From contig NEED01000081.1 in the NCBI GenBank assembly GCA_002110465.1, forward strand, positions 145,828 through 209,827: 64,000 nt of DNA, in the 5' to 3' direction. The stretch's first letter is position 1. Every line of letters starts with the position of its first letter. Below the pieces are notes generated by a model, which did no database searches, had not been told where the DNA came from, and was given only the letters and a program-made list of their open reading frames with translations. Shown here piece after piece: positions 9,823 to 17,166 of the stretch. A program made the translations under genes and the position numbers. This DNA comes from an unicellular cyanobacterium SU2 (GTDB lineage: Bacteria; Cyanobacteriota; Cyanobacteriia; Cyanobacteriales; Microcystaceae).

Positions 9823-10204
9823 AAGTTTGTAGTAAAGGCTTTAGCCATAATATAAGCCCGAAACGACTAATTACAAACTTTGTTAGGTTCGTAGTCAAGG
9901 CTTTAGCCTTAAATATCAGCCCTAAAGGGCTGACTACAAACCCTAATCCCTAAGTTCGTAGTAAGGGCTTTAGCCCTAATATTAAGACCGAAACGACTAA
10001 TTACAAACTCTGTTAGGTTCGTAGTCAAGGCTTTAGCCTTAAATATAAGCCCTAAAGGGCTGACTACAAACCCTAATCCCTAAGTTCGTAGTAAGGGCTT
10101 TAGCCCTAATATTAAGACCGAAACGACTAATTACAAACTTTGTTAGCTTCGTAGTAAGGGCTTGAGCCTTAAATATAAGCCCTAAAGGGCTGACTACAAA
10201 CCCC
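9823..10204. repeat. REP/BIME array upstream of RAYT gene, 130-bp period
   Basis: Three tandem units begin at 9823, 9952 and 10082 with AAGTTCGTAGTAAGGGCT-like sequence. Each holds two or three GTAG/CTAC-flanked palindromes (such as AGCCCTAAAGGGCT) in alternating orientation. The spacing is 129-130 bases. The array starts 5 bases beyond the RAYT start codon and ends about 165 bases before the pilin gene. Confidence 0.9.
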
Positions 10205-10367
10205 TCCAAAATTTCTTACCCTCCCTAAACCCTCACCACACAAGGCTTCTAAGATTTTTCAAAAAAAACTTTTTCCAAAATGATATGAAAACTGATCAAA
10301 GTGGGTATGTTGTATCTAGAAGAGAAAAACAAACCAACCTCTACCAAATAAACAAAGAAACAAACCA
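10205..10367 (+). promoter_or_regulatory. leader of the pilin gene
   Basis: This AT-rich, repeat-free stretch must hold the pilA promoter and leader. A long A-run/T-run pair (about 10257-10275) could form a hairpin. TATGTT near 10307 is a possible -10 box, without a convincing -35. No canonical Shine-Dalgarno sequence precedes the ATG. Confidence 0.35.
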
Positions 10368-10895
10368 ATGAACACTCAATTTAAAGCTAAACTTCTCCAA
10401 ACTCTTGCTAACAAAAAAGCTAACAAAGGTTTCACCTTAATTGAATTATTAGTTGTTGTTATTATCATCGGTGTATTAGCCGCTATCGCTCTACCTAACC
10501 TCTTAGGACAAGTTGGTAAAGCTCGTGAATCTGAAGCTAAGTCTCAAGTCGGTGCAGTTAACCGCGCTCAACAAGTTTACTACACTGAGTTCTCTACTTT
10601 TGCTCCTGGTTCAGGTGAATTAGAAATGCCTCTCCCTGCTGGTAAATACTACGAATTTGCCATTGATGATACTAACTTAGGTGTTGTTACAGCTACTAAT
10701 GCGAATAATGATCAGGATAACACCAGAGACTATATTGGTGGTACTAGCTACAACACTGAAGGTCGTGTATTTGCCACTGCTGTCTGTCGTGTTGATGAAG
10801 ACGTAGCGGCTGCTGTTGGTACTCACATTGCAAACAGTGGTATTAGTGATACCGCAAATATTGCTTGTGCTGGTACATCCACAGCAATCAGATAA
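10368..10895 (+). CDS. type IV major pilin-like protein
   Basis: This 175-aa prepilin has a 22-residue basic leader ending in KG, then FTLIELLVVVIIIGVLAAIA, so cleavage by prepilin peptidase is expected between Gly and Phe, with Glu5 of the mature protein present. Two Cys residues near the C-terminus (AVCRVDE and NIACAGT) fit the pilin disulfide loop. Codon use looks highly expressed (few rare codons). It resembles PilA1-type pilins of cyanobacteria. A second pilin gene follows after a short hairpin. It acts in the inner membrane and then in the pilus fibre. Confidence 0.92.
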   Translation: MNTQFKAKLLQTLANKKANKGFTLIELLVVVIIIGVLAAIALPNLLGQVGKARESEAKSQVGAVNRAQQVYYTEFSTFAPGSGELEMPLPAGKYYEFAIDDTNLGVVTATNANNDQDNTRDYIGGTSYNTEGRVFATAVCRVDEDVAAAVGTHIANSGISDTANIACAGTSTAIR

Positions 10896-10914
10896 TCAAA
10901 TCCGATTGGCAACG

Positions 10915-10933
10915 ATCGCCTAATCAAGGCGAT
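10915..10933 (+). terminator. intercistronic hairpin between the two pilin genes
   Basis: ATCGCCT and AGGCGAT pair perfectly around a 5-base loop. There is no U-run directly after it, so it may be a processing or attenuation hairpin that lowers expression of the second gene rather than a full terminator. Confidence 0.5.
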
Positions 10934-11006
10934 GAGGGGTGGGGAAATTTTTCTTCTCTACCCAATTTTATTATATTTATCTTCACTAATTTTTATCTCA
11001 AACCCT

Positions 11007-11498
11007 ATGTTAAAATCATACTTAATCCGTCTGAGTTACCCTAAAAAACACTCCCCAGGTTTTACCTTAATTGAATTATTAGTGGTCATTATTATCATAG
11101 GAGTATTAAGCGTAATTGCCTACCCAATAGCTTCAAGTACTATTGGTAGAGCAAGAGAAACAGAAGCGAAACAAGTGCTTAGTGCGATTGGACAAGGACA
11201 GCAAACGTATTTTTGGGAACATGGTAATTATGCCACTCAACTCAATGAATTAAGTGTTACTTTCGAAGAAGGATATTATCAATTTGCTGAACCTGATGTG
11301 CTTACCCCAAATGCCGTTGCACAAAAAGCGACACCCGTCAATCCCCTAGGCACGAATACAAGAGAACATGAATTAGGAGTTTATTATAATTCTGGGGCAT
11401 TTCAGTTAATGATGTGTCAAAGTTTAAATCCGAGTACCACCGCAGAAGTTCCCAATATATTGGGTGCACCTTGTGTAGAAGGAAGAGAACTTTATTAA
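11007..11498 (+). CDS. type IV pilin-like protein (minor pilin candidate)
   Basis: The start at 11007 gives MLKSYLIRLSYPKKHSPG then FTLIELLVVIIIIGVLSVIA, a proper basic prepilin leader; the longer frame from 10932 would add a hydrophobic stretch that does not fit. The product is 163 aa, with GRARETEAKQVLSAIGQGQQ like the upstream pilin but a different tail with Cys in MMCQS and APCVEG. It is probably cotranscribed at a lower level with the first pilin. Confidence 0.88.
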   Translation: MLKSYLIRLSYPKKHSPGFTLIELLVVIIIIGVLSVIAYPIASSTIGRARETEAKQVLSAIGQGQQTYFWEHGNYATQLNELSVTFEEGYYQFAEPDVLTPNAVAQKATPVNPLGTNTREHELGVYYNSGAFQLMMCQSLNPSTTAEVPNILGAPCVEGRELY

Positions 11499-11559
11499 GA
11501 ACTTTATTAGAGAATGAAATTCCTTAAGTCAGTGGGCATCATCAAACGTAAAATAAAAA

Positions 11560-11632
11560 AGTTCATAGTTGGGGCTTGAGCATTGATGGTGCAACACTTT
11601 CTTGCTCTAAAGAGCTTACTACAAACCTTAAA
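11560..11632 (+). repeat. family-2 degenerate repeat, copy 1
   Basis: The element reads GTTCATAGTTGGGGCTTGAG, then ATGGTGCAACACTTTC, then GAGCTTACTACAAACCTT. It aligns with the copies at 13919-13991 (inverted) and 42191-42254. The outer parts recall the REP unit; the inner GTGCAACACT is private to this family. Confidence 0.65.
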
Positions 11633-11702
11633 TTTAAAATCAATTATTCTCCAGGAAAAGGAGTTTGAGTAGAAAAATAAGGCACTGAAACAGAGAAAAG
11701 AA

Positions 11703-11731
11703 AAGTTCGTAGTAAGGGCTTTAGCCCTTAG
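11703..11731 (+). repeat. solitary REP half-unit
   Basis: AAGTTCGTAGTAAGGGCTTT followed by AGCCCTTAG is identical in core to the units at 9952 and 10082. Confidence 0.8.
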
Positions 11732-11834
11732 AAACCGTTCCTAAAATCACTCAAGATGTCAAGCATTTAGGGCGGGGCGATCTGCTAGGCTACGCCGCAC
11801 TTCGTGTACCCAGTCCGTCAAGAACGTAATTACT

Positions 11835-12119
11835 ATGAAAATTGAAACCTTAAAACAAAGATTAAAAAAAGATCGCCCGATGAAAACGATTACCCTTCGC
11901 ATTCCTGAAGATGTAGTTGAAGACTTAAAAAGAATAGCACCTGTATTGGGGTTTTCTGGTTATCAGCCTTTAATGAGAACTTATATTGGGCAAGGTTTAC
12001 GAGAAGATTTAGAGAAACTCGAAAATAACCCATTCTGGGAATTCATAGAAAGTCTTAAACGTCATGGTGTAGAAGAAGATATTATCAATCATGCTCGTGA
12101 TGACATTGCTCATCAGTGA
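11835..12119 (+). CDS. CopG/BrnA-like ribbon-helix-helix protein, orphan
   Basis: This 94-aa protein has a ribbon-helix-helix core: MKTITLRIPEDVVEDLKRIA (from residue 16) followed by a helix ending GYQPLMRTYIGQGL. This is the DNA-binding fold of many antitoxins. No toxin gene is adjacent on either side. Met16 (base 11880) is an alternative start at the beginning of the domain; the longer frame is kept since it is open and basic. A hairpin follows 4 bases after the stop. It may be an orphan antitoxin or a lone regulator. Confidence 0.75.
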   Translation: MKIETLKQRLKKDRPMKTITLRIPEDVVEDLKRIAPVLGFSGYQPLMRTYIGQGLREDLEKLENNPFWEFIESLKRHGVEEDIINHARDDIAHQ

Positions 12120-12123
12120 AATA

Positions 12124-12150
12124 CCCCACTCTACTACGTTGAGGGTGGGG
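12124..12150 (+). terminator. terminator-like hairpin after the orphan regulator
   Basis: CCCCACTCT and AGGGTGGGG form a 9-bp stem with one G:U pair and a 9-base loop, followed by CTTCTTAAG. A similar G-rich hairpin is common at the right end of IS200/IS605-type elements, so it could also be an insertion-sequence relic (inference). Confidence 0.5.
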
Positions 12151-12239
12151 CTTCTTAAGCTCAAGGAACACGAAAAGATTGTCGATGAGAGACTTTGAGA
12201 AACTTCTGGGTAAGCAGATAGGCTTAAAAGTTTCTTCTC

Positions 12240-13361
12240 TTATTGAGTGATTTTTCTCGATACCCTCGAATCAAATCGTTTTCTGTAAAGTTCGTCAGTA
12301 AATCTTGCACCGCGTCTCTTGAGTACATTAGCGACTTCTTGAGTGTCAGGAACCATCCCTTGAGCAGCCGTTAAAACTGGACTGGGCAAACTTGCTTGGG
12401 AAAAAGGAGAATACCAACGTACTGCACAGGCAATAGTAGCATGGCCATAATTATTGACAGCGTGCCACCACCAAGGAGTATTAAGAAGGATATCACCAGG
12501 CTTCAATCTTGTACGATAAATTGGGACGAATTTGTAAAGGGGAGCATCCTCTATTTGTTCTAGGGGAGATGTATTATGATCAACTGGACTAAAGGCATAA
12601 GACCCTGTTTTATTGAAATATCCTTCCATCAGAAACGTATATTTTGGATGAACAAAAAACCACTCTTTTTCCCCATAGACATTAAAAAATACGTTAAGTC
12701 CATCAGCTGCATGGAAATTACTTCCTGTTCCTGAACCCCCCATAAACAGAACGGAACCTAAATGTCTACCTGAGCCTAATTCTGATAAAAAGCTCGATAA
12801 ATTTAGCTGTTCTTCCAAAATGGGGTTTTCATTTAAGATATTGGCCAGATTGTGAATATACATTCGAGCCGGTCGCTTTTCAACTATATCAATTAAAACA
12901 TCGGCAATCTTCCCAGGAATATCTTTTTGATCGGCTGTTGCGAGAGTACAGGGAAAGTCTCCATAATTATCTAAAAAGAATTCAGGACTCCAAGTTTTGA
13001 CCGCCTCAGTTTGAGCCGCAGCACCCTCAAAAACAACAGGAACCGGTGCTTTAAGGAATTCGGCTAATTCTTTCTTATTGAACAATTCCGGTGATACTCG
13101 AGGAAGCTCCTGTATACCAAGATTATCATGACTATTCCCTAATTCCTGAATTTGATCTATCAGGGCTTTTTTTGTATCTTCTAGATACTTCCTCATCGGT
13201 TTTGAAGCTAGAGTACCAGGATACACAGGCATGAGTGAGTTACAAAGGGTGATTAAGTTAGCCGCAGCATAGGTAACTGGATCTAACTGGAGTCCTTCGT
13301 TGTGAAGCTGTTCAGAAATCTCGGTTAAGTTGGTAAATTTTAGATCAGTTTGAGCAAGCAT
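12240..13361 (-). CDS. cupin/JmjC-like putative Fe(II)/2-oxoglutarate oxygenase
   Basis: This 373-aa soluble protein has a C-terminal cupin_8/JmjC-like half: LFMGGSGTGSNFHAADGLN (His217, Asp220), YGEKEWFFVHPKY, LKPGDILLNTPWWWHAVNN (His300). His217, Asp220 and His300 are candidate metal ligands, although the first pair is H-x-x-D rather than the usual H-x-D. The N-terminal half (1-160) is helical and not recognised. The substrate is unknown; family members hydroxylate proteins or small molecules. It is monocistronic with a long AT-rich upstream gap. Confidence 0.7.
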   Translation of the reverse strand: MLAQTDLKFTNLTEISEQLHNEGLQLDPVTYAAANLITLCNSLMPVYPGTLASKPMRKYLEDTKKALIDQIQELGNSHDNLGIQELPRVSPELFNKKELAEFLKAPVPVVFEGAAAQTEAVKTWSPEFFLDNYGDFPCTLATADQKDIPGKIADVLIDIVEKRPARMYIHNLANILNENPILEEQLNLSSFLSELGSGRHLGSVLFMGGSGTGSNFHAADGLNVFFNVYGEKEWFFVHPKYTFLMEGYFNKTGSYAFSPVDHNTSPLEQIEDAPLYKFVPIYRTRLKPGDILLNTPWWWHAVNNYGHATIACAVRWYSPFSQASLPSPVLTAAQGMVPDTQEVANVLKRRGARFTDELYRKRFDSRVSRKITQ

Positions 13362-13614
13362 CGTTATCTTTGTTATACAAAACTAGATAAATTTGCTTTG
13401 ATTATAAATAACAACAACCAACTATTGCATTGGCAGATAATCTTGTTCCTGATTTAAAATATCGATTAAAATCTTTTAAAGTTGCTAATGCTTTGTGATC
13501 TCTCTATAGTTATAGACTTTTTTAATAATGATTATTGATATGCCTGAATATCCTATTATCTTGATCTTGTGTATACTACTTTACTTTTCACTGCACCCTA
13601 TTCATTTTTAAACG

Positions 13615-13725
13615 GTAGGATGTATTACGCTAGGCTAATACACCAACAAAACCATTTTGGTGCGTTACGGCAGAAAAAAAGAGAGAAATTCCCCAAAAAA
13701 CTTTAGTTCACCTAACGCACCCTAC
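13615..13725. mobile_element. MITE-like element with GTAGGGTGCGTTA-type ends
   Basis: GTAGGATGTATTACG at 13615-13629 and CTAACGCACCCTAC at 13712-13725 are imperfect inverted ends about 110 bases apart, with an internal GGTGCGTTACGG. Sequences of this GTGCGTTA type are widespread short repeats in cyanobacteria. There is no coding capacity. Confidence 0.55.
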
Positions 13726-13739
13726 TTAATGTTTGGTTT

Positions 13740-13895
13740 ACTCACATCTTGCACCTTCGACAAAACTAGCTAGTTTAGAGAGGGAACAGGCTTCGCGGGG
13801 AACGGGGAACAGGATTGATTTTGACTGTAACTGCCTGAGAATTGATTTTCTTTCTTTTTTGTTGAGTTTTTTTGTACTGGTGCAAGATATCAGTT
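13740..13895. mobile_element. MITE-like element with ATCTTGCACC ends, copy 1
   Basis: ACTCACATCTTGCACC (13740-13755) and GGTGCAAGATATCAGTT (13879-13895) are inverted ends. The same ends bound a second element at 54243-54369, though the interiors differ. The element is 156 bases with no protein gene. Confidence 0.65.
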
Positions 13896-13918
13896 TAGGA
13901 ACGGTCTCTAAATAAACA

Positions 13919-13991
13919 AAGGTTGATAATAAGCTATGAAAGAGATTGATAGTGTTGCACTATCTGGATGCTCAAGCCCTTGCTATGAAGG
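13919..13991 (-). repeat. family-2 degenerate repeat, copy 2 (inverted)
   Basis: Read on the minus strand it gives TTCATAGCAAGGGCTTGAGC, then GATAGTGCAACACTATC, then a tail ending ATCAACCTT, matching the copy at 11560-11632 over its full length. Confidence 0.6.
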
Positions 13992-14018
13992 TGAGGTCGG
14001 TGTTAGAAATTCCAAAAA

Positions 14019-15149
14019 TTAATATAATTCATATTTCAATAATGTACAGGGAAGAGAACTGTTATAAATAGGAATACGGCGAGAAGTTCTTAATCCTATT
14101 TGTTTACTTAATTGTTTATTCCCTGTTAAAATATAAGCAGTCCAACCTTTGAAACGCTGCTTTAAGACATCTCCTAATAACTTATATAATGCTCCCAATT
14201 CTTCAGAATTTCCAATCCGTTTACCATAAGGAGGATTACAAATAATAATACCTTCAGGGGTTGGGGCTTCAATATTTTTTAATTGAACTTGAGTTAATTT
14301 AATTTCATGATCAAGACCACAAGCGGTTACATTATTACGGGCTTGTTCAATAATATTTCGATCTTTATCACTGCCAAAAATTGGGGCTTTAAGCTGAGAT
14401 AGTTGTTGATTTTTAGCTTCATTAACGATTTGCTCATACATGGCTTGATCAAAGTCTAACCAATTCTGAAAACTAAATTTATTTCGATATAAACCTGGGG
14501 CAATATTTAACCCTTTTAAGGCTGCTTCAATCGGTAAAATTCCTGAACCACACATAGGATCTAAAAAAGGAATATTAGGAGTCCAATTTGCCAGATCTAA
14601 TAAGGCGGCTGCTAGGGTTTCTTTTAAGGGGGCTAACCCCATGGCGGAACGATATCCTCGACGATGTAAACTTGTTCCTGAACTATCTAAACTGATGGTA
14701 CAATAATTATTATTGATATGAGCATTAATAATAATATCGGGATTTTCAAGATCAATGTTAGAACGGGTATTAAATCTTTCTCTTTGTTGATCAACAATAG
14801 CATTTTTAATTTGTAAGGCGGTAAAGTGAGTGTGATTTAACTTTTGATTGCCTCCAGTACAATTAACTAGAAAGGTTTGATGGGGTTGTAAATATTCAGA
14901 CCAATCTATTTTATAGACATTTTTATATAATTGAGTGGCATTATAACTGTTAACTTCTTCGATAGGAACTAAAACCCGAAAAATAATTCTTGACCACAAG
15001 TTTACTCGATAAAATAATTCTTTATTTCCTTGGAAATGAACGCCAGTAAAATCAGTTTTAATCTCTTTCGCCCCTAATAATTCTAATTCTTTAGCCGCAA
15101 TTTCTTCTAATCCTCTAGCCACAGTAGCAAAATAAGTCTTAATCATCAT
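14019..15149 (-). CDS. THUMP-domain class I SAM-dependent RNA methyltransferase
   Basis: This 376-aa protein has an N-terminal ferredoxin-like/THUMP region (MIKTYFATVARGLEEIAAKE, about 1-160) and a Rossmann methyltransferase domain with FLDPMCGSGILPIEAA (SAM site) and IICNPPYGKRIG (NPPY, catalytic motif IV of N2-guanine methylases). It resembles the RlmL half of E. coli RlmKL, which makes m2G in 23S rRNA; the exact target is inferred. Its start overlaps the stop of the upstream 2H phosphoesterase gene by 4 bases, so the two are probably translationally coupled. Confidence 0.88.
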   Translation of the reverse strand: MMIKTYFATVARGLEEIAAKELELLGAKEIKTDFTGVHFQGNKELFYRVNLWSRIIFRVLVPIEEVNSYNATQLYKNVYKIDWSEYLQPHQTFLVNCTGGNQKLNHTHFTALQIKNAIVDQQRERFNTRSNIDLENPDIIINAHINNNYCTISLDSSGTSLHRRGYRSAMGLAPLKETLAAALLDLANWTPNIPFLDPMCGSGILPIEAALKGLNIAPGLYRNKFSFQNWLDFDQAMYEQIVNEAKNQQLSQLKAPIFGSDKDRNIIEQARNNVTACGLDHEIKLTQVQLKNIEAPTPEGIIICNPPYGKRIGNSEELGALYKLLGDVLKQRFKGWTAYILTGNKQLSKQIGLRTSRRIPIYNSSLPCTLLKYELY

Positions 15150-15718
15150 CGATTAGCTAATAAAAATTCTTGGTATATTTCCCACATTTTACCATTATGC
15201 ACTAACAATGTGAGATGATTAACGACAAACTTAAAATATAGTTTTTTGTCTTTAAATTCTGACCAAGCTTGAGCAAAATTTTCTTTGCTTAAATCTCGAA
15301 ACCCAACGGTTAGATGGGGAGAAAAAGGGCGGGTTTTAGAAACTTGATGAACAATTCCTAAAGAGGACTCGAGAAAAGACATTAAATCTTTTTGAATGGT
15401 TAAAAGTTCAGAAGTTTTCAAGACATTAAGATAAATGACGCGAGGTTGAAAAGCGGCAAACCCATCTAATATCATGGGAATAGAAGACTGAAATTTGCAA
15501 AATTGCTGCAACTGTTGTTCTAATTGAGATAAGTTGCTCATCTCCCATTCAAAGGGAGGTTGTAAAGTAACATGGGGAGGCGATTTTAGGGCAGCTTTAC
15601 TATGATAAACTTCAGCAAAATATTGCTTGATTTTAGTTGCTTCTTTTTGGATTTCTTGGGGAGGAAGCAAAGCAATAAAATATCTTTTAGACAAGGATTT
15701 CATTAGTTTAGTTTTCAT
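15146..15718 (-). CDS. 2'-5' RNA ligase / 2H phosphoesterase family protein
   Basis: This 190-aa LigT-like protein has both His-x-Thr/Ser motifs of the 2H superfamily: PPHVTLQPPF and SPHLTVGF. Such enzymes hydrolyse 2',3'-cyclic phosphates or join RNA ends. The 4-base overlap with the RNA methyltransferase gene supports a role in RNA metabolism (inference). The start at 15718 has a nearby alternative Met at 15703 (MKSLSKRYFIALLPPQE), which lies closer to the family N-terminus. Confidence 0.85.
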   Translation of the reverse strand: MKTKLMKSLSKRYFIALLPPQEIQKEATKIKQYFAEVYHSKAALKSPPHVTLQPPFEWEMSNLSQLEQQLQQFCKFQSSIPMILDGFAAFQPRVIYLNVLKTSELLTIQKDLMSFLESSLGIVHQVSKTRPFSPHLTVGFRDLSKENFAQAWSEFKDKKLYFKFVVNHLTLLVHNGKMWEIYQEFLLANR

Positions 15719-15792
15719 GGCATTGATTGCCAGATAAAGTCTTGTGATCTATACTGATAGTCGATCAAAATAACGTTTGACTAAATATCATT

Positions 15793-16059
15793 ATGCCTTG
15801 GTTTGTTAAAATCGAACGTGGAATCGTTGATAAAGAAACATTTGACCGTTATGTCCCTGATCATTGTGCTTATGTAAAGGATTTAGGAACTCAAGGACAT
15901 CAAGCGAAAACAGGGTATTGGGGAGATTTTGGTGGGGGAATGCTTCTATTTAAAGCCGATTCCTTAGAAACAGCTAAAGCCATTGTAGCAAAAGATCCTT
16001 TGATTATAAATAATTGCGTAGAATATGAACTCCATGAATGGTGTCTGGTGGTGGAATAA
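15793..16059 (+). CDS. YciI-family protein
   Basis: This 88-aa ferredoxin-like fold protein shows the YCII pattern: an N-terminal strand MPWFVKIERG, His24 in VPDHCAYVKDL, and GGGMLLFKADSLETAKAIVA followed by KDPLI. The conserved His and Asp (His24, Asp68) are present. The family includes putative small hydrolases or dehydrogenase-like proteins with few known substrates. The next gene starts 36 bases after its stop on the same strand, so the two may be cotranscribed. Confidence 0.82.
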   Translation: MPWFVKIERGIVDKETFDRYVPDHCAYVKDLGTQGHQAKTGYWGDFGGGMLLFKADSLETAKAIVAKDPLIINNCVEYELHEWCLVVE

Positions 16060-16095
16060 CAAACAACTGATGTTTATTAAAAGTTAATCGGTTTA

Positions 16096-16761
16096 ATGAA
16101 ATGTAACTTGCCATTGAAGTCAAAAGATAATACCTATACGCGACTGTTAATTTCCTTAGTCGTAATATTTTTGATTGCTTCTTTTGTGACAGATAGAATA
16201 ACGGGACTTTTATTAGCTTTATCCTTTCTTGTCTCTAATATTTTGACCTTAGAAACTATCTATCTTAATCAAAGAAAGCTATATTCATTAAGAATTATTG
16301 CTGGATTAGGATTTTTAGCTGACATTATCTATTTTCCCCAAAATAAGCAACTTTCAGATGGACTATCGATTATCGCTTATCTATTCTATACTGCTTTTTG
16401 TTGTTTAGCAATCACAGGAATTGCTAGAAGAATTTTTGCTGAGCAAAAAGTGTCTCGTGATATTCTTCGGGGGGGAATTTGTATTTATTTGCTTCTGGGC
16501 TTATTATATTTCTTATTGTATAGAATTATTTATCTTATCGATAATAATGCCTTTAGAAATTTACTTGATAATGATATTTCTTATCAACTCTATTACTTTA
16601 GTTTTATCACTCTAACCAGTGTGGGATATGGAGATATTACCCCTGTTAATAGATTAGCAATGACCTTATCTAATACCCAAGCAATTATAGGACAGCTTTA
16701 TCCCGCTATTTTTATTTCAAGATTAGTGAGTTTGTATAATAACGAAGACGAAGAAAGTTAA
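16096..16761 (+). CDS. potassium-channel-like membrane protein
   Basis: This 221-aa integral membrane protein has about six hydrophobic segments (roughly 15-32, 36-55, 66-80, 90-110, 125-146, 195-213). A pore loop with the K+ selectivity filter SVGYGD (175-180) in TLTSVGYGDITPVNRLAM places it in the Ion_trans_2 group. It has no cytoplasmic RCK/TrkA domain and no regular Arg array of a voltage sensor. The last residues are acidic (NNEDEES). Selectivity for K+ is inferred from the filter only. Confidence 0.85.
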   Translation: MKCNLPLKSKDNTYTRLLISLVVIFLIASFVTDRITGLLLALSFLVSNILTLETIYLNQRKLYSLRIIAGLGFLADIIYFPQNKQLSDGLSIIAYLFYTAFCCLAITGIARRIFAEQKVSRDILRGGICIYLLLGLLYFLLYRIIYLIDNNAFRNLLDNDISYQLYYFSFITLTSVGYGDITPVNRLAMTLSNTQAIIGQLYPAIFISRLVSLYNNEDEES

Positions 16762-17166
16762 TATATATGTGTAATCTGTAATTGTTATTATGTTTAACTT
16801 TAAACCCAACCTCAAGCAGAAGAAATTTTAGGGATTAAAGACAGGAAAGTTGAGGTCTTCTTTCCAAACTTTGTTGTTAAGCTGTTGTGCATTTAAACCG
16901 CTTATTGGTAGATTATCGTACAAACGTTTAAATCATTTCTCCGAAGCTCCACTTCGACTAAGCTCACTTCGACCAGACTCAGCCTAAACAGTGTAAACTA
17001 TCTCCGAATCTCCCATCTAGTCTCAATTAGCAATTTAGATAACGAACAGCTTCAGGGGAAAATGCTAGAATGCTGATGAGCCATCCCATGAACCCAGAAA
17101 CGTTAAGGAAAGATCGATAATCTAGCGATTCCAAGACGAGAAGATAACTGTTTTTAACGAGAAGAG
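16762..17166. other. gene-free stretch
   Basis: No gene was found. At 16944-16986 there is a TTCGACTAAGCTCACTTCGA-type interspersed repeat whose complement resembles the GAGCGACAGTCGAAGT repeat inside the cobyrinate synthase gene at 50.5 kb. A 28-codon open stretch at 16810-16896 looks protein-like (PQAEEILGIKDRKVEV) but lacks a start and may be a gene relic. Confidence 0.5.

Larger units (their letters stand above)
11499..11834. other. gene-free stretch with repeat relics
   Basis: This gap holds a degenerate REP-derived repeat (11560-11632), one clear REP half (11703-11731) and a GC-rich motif at 11775-11806 (GGGCGATCTGCTAGGCTACG and following bases) that looks like a cyanobacterial interspersed repeat. 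No open frame is convincing. Confidence 0.6.
13362..14018. other. gene-free stretch with three small repeat elements
   Basis: The first 250 bases are AT-rich promoter-type sequence for the cupin gene. Then come an inverted-repeat element (13615-13725), a second inverted-repeat element (13740-13895) and a family-2 repeat (13919-13991). A 60-codon frame at 13733-13915 lies wholly within the second element and is not a gene. Confidence 0.65.

Noticed and set aside
9823..10204. The regularly spaced array considered as a CRISPR
   Set aside because: The unit is 130 bases and internally palindromic; the intervals are repeated too rather than being unique spacers, and no cas gene is present.
13733..13915. 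A 60-codon open frame after the GTGCGTTA-type element
   Set aside because: It lies within the ATCTTGCACC-ended element and its composition is not protein-like; the inverted ends explain the sequence better.
16810..16896. A 28-codon protein-like stretch (PQAEEILGIKDRKVEV)
   Set aside because: It has no start codon or ribosome site and is too short to assign. It may be a gene relic but cannot be supported further.
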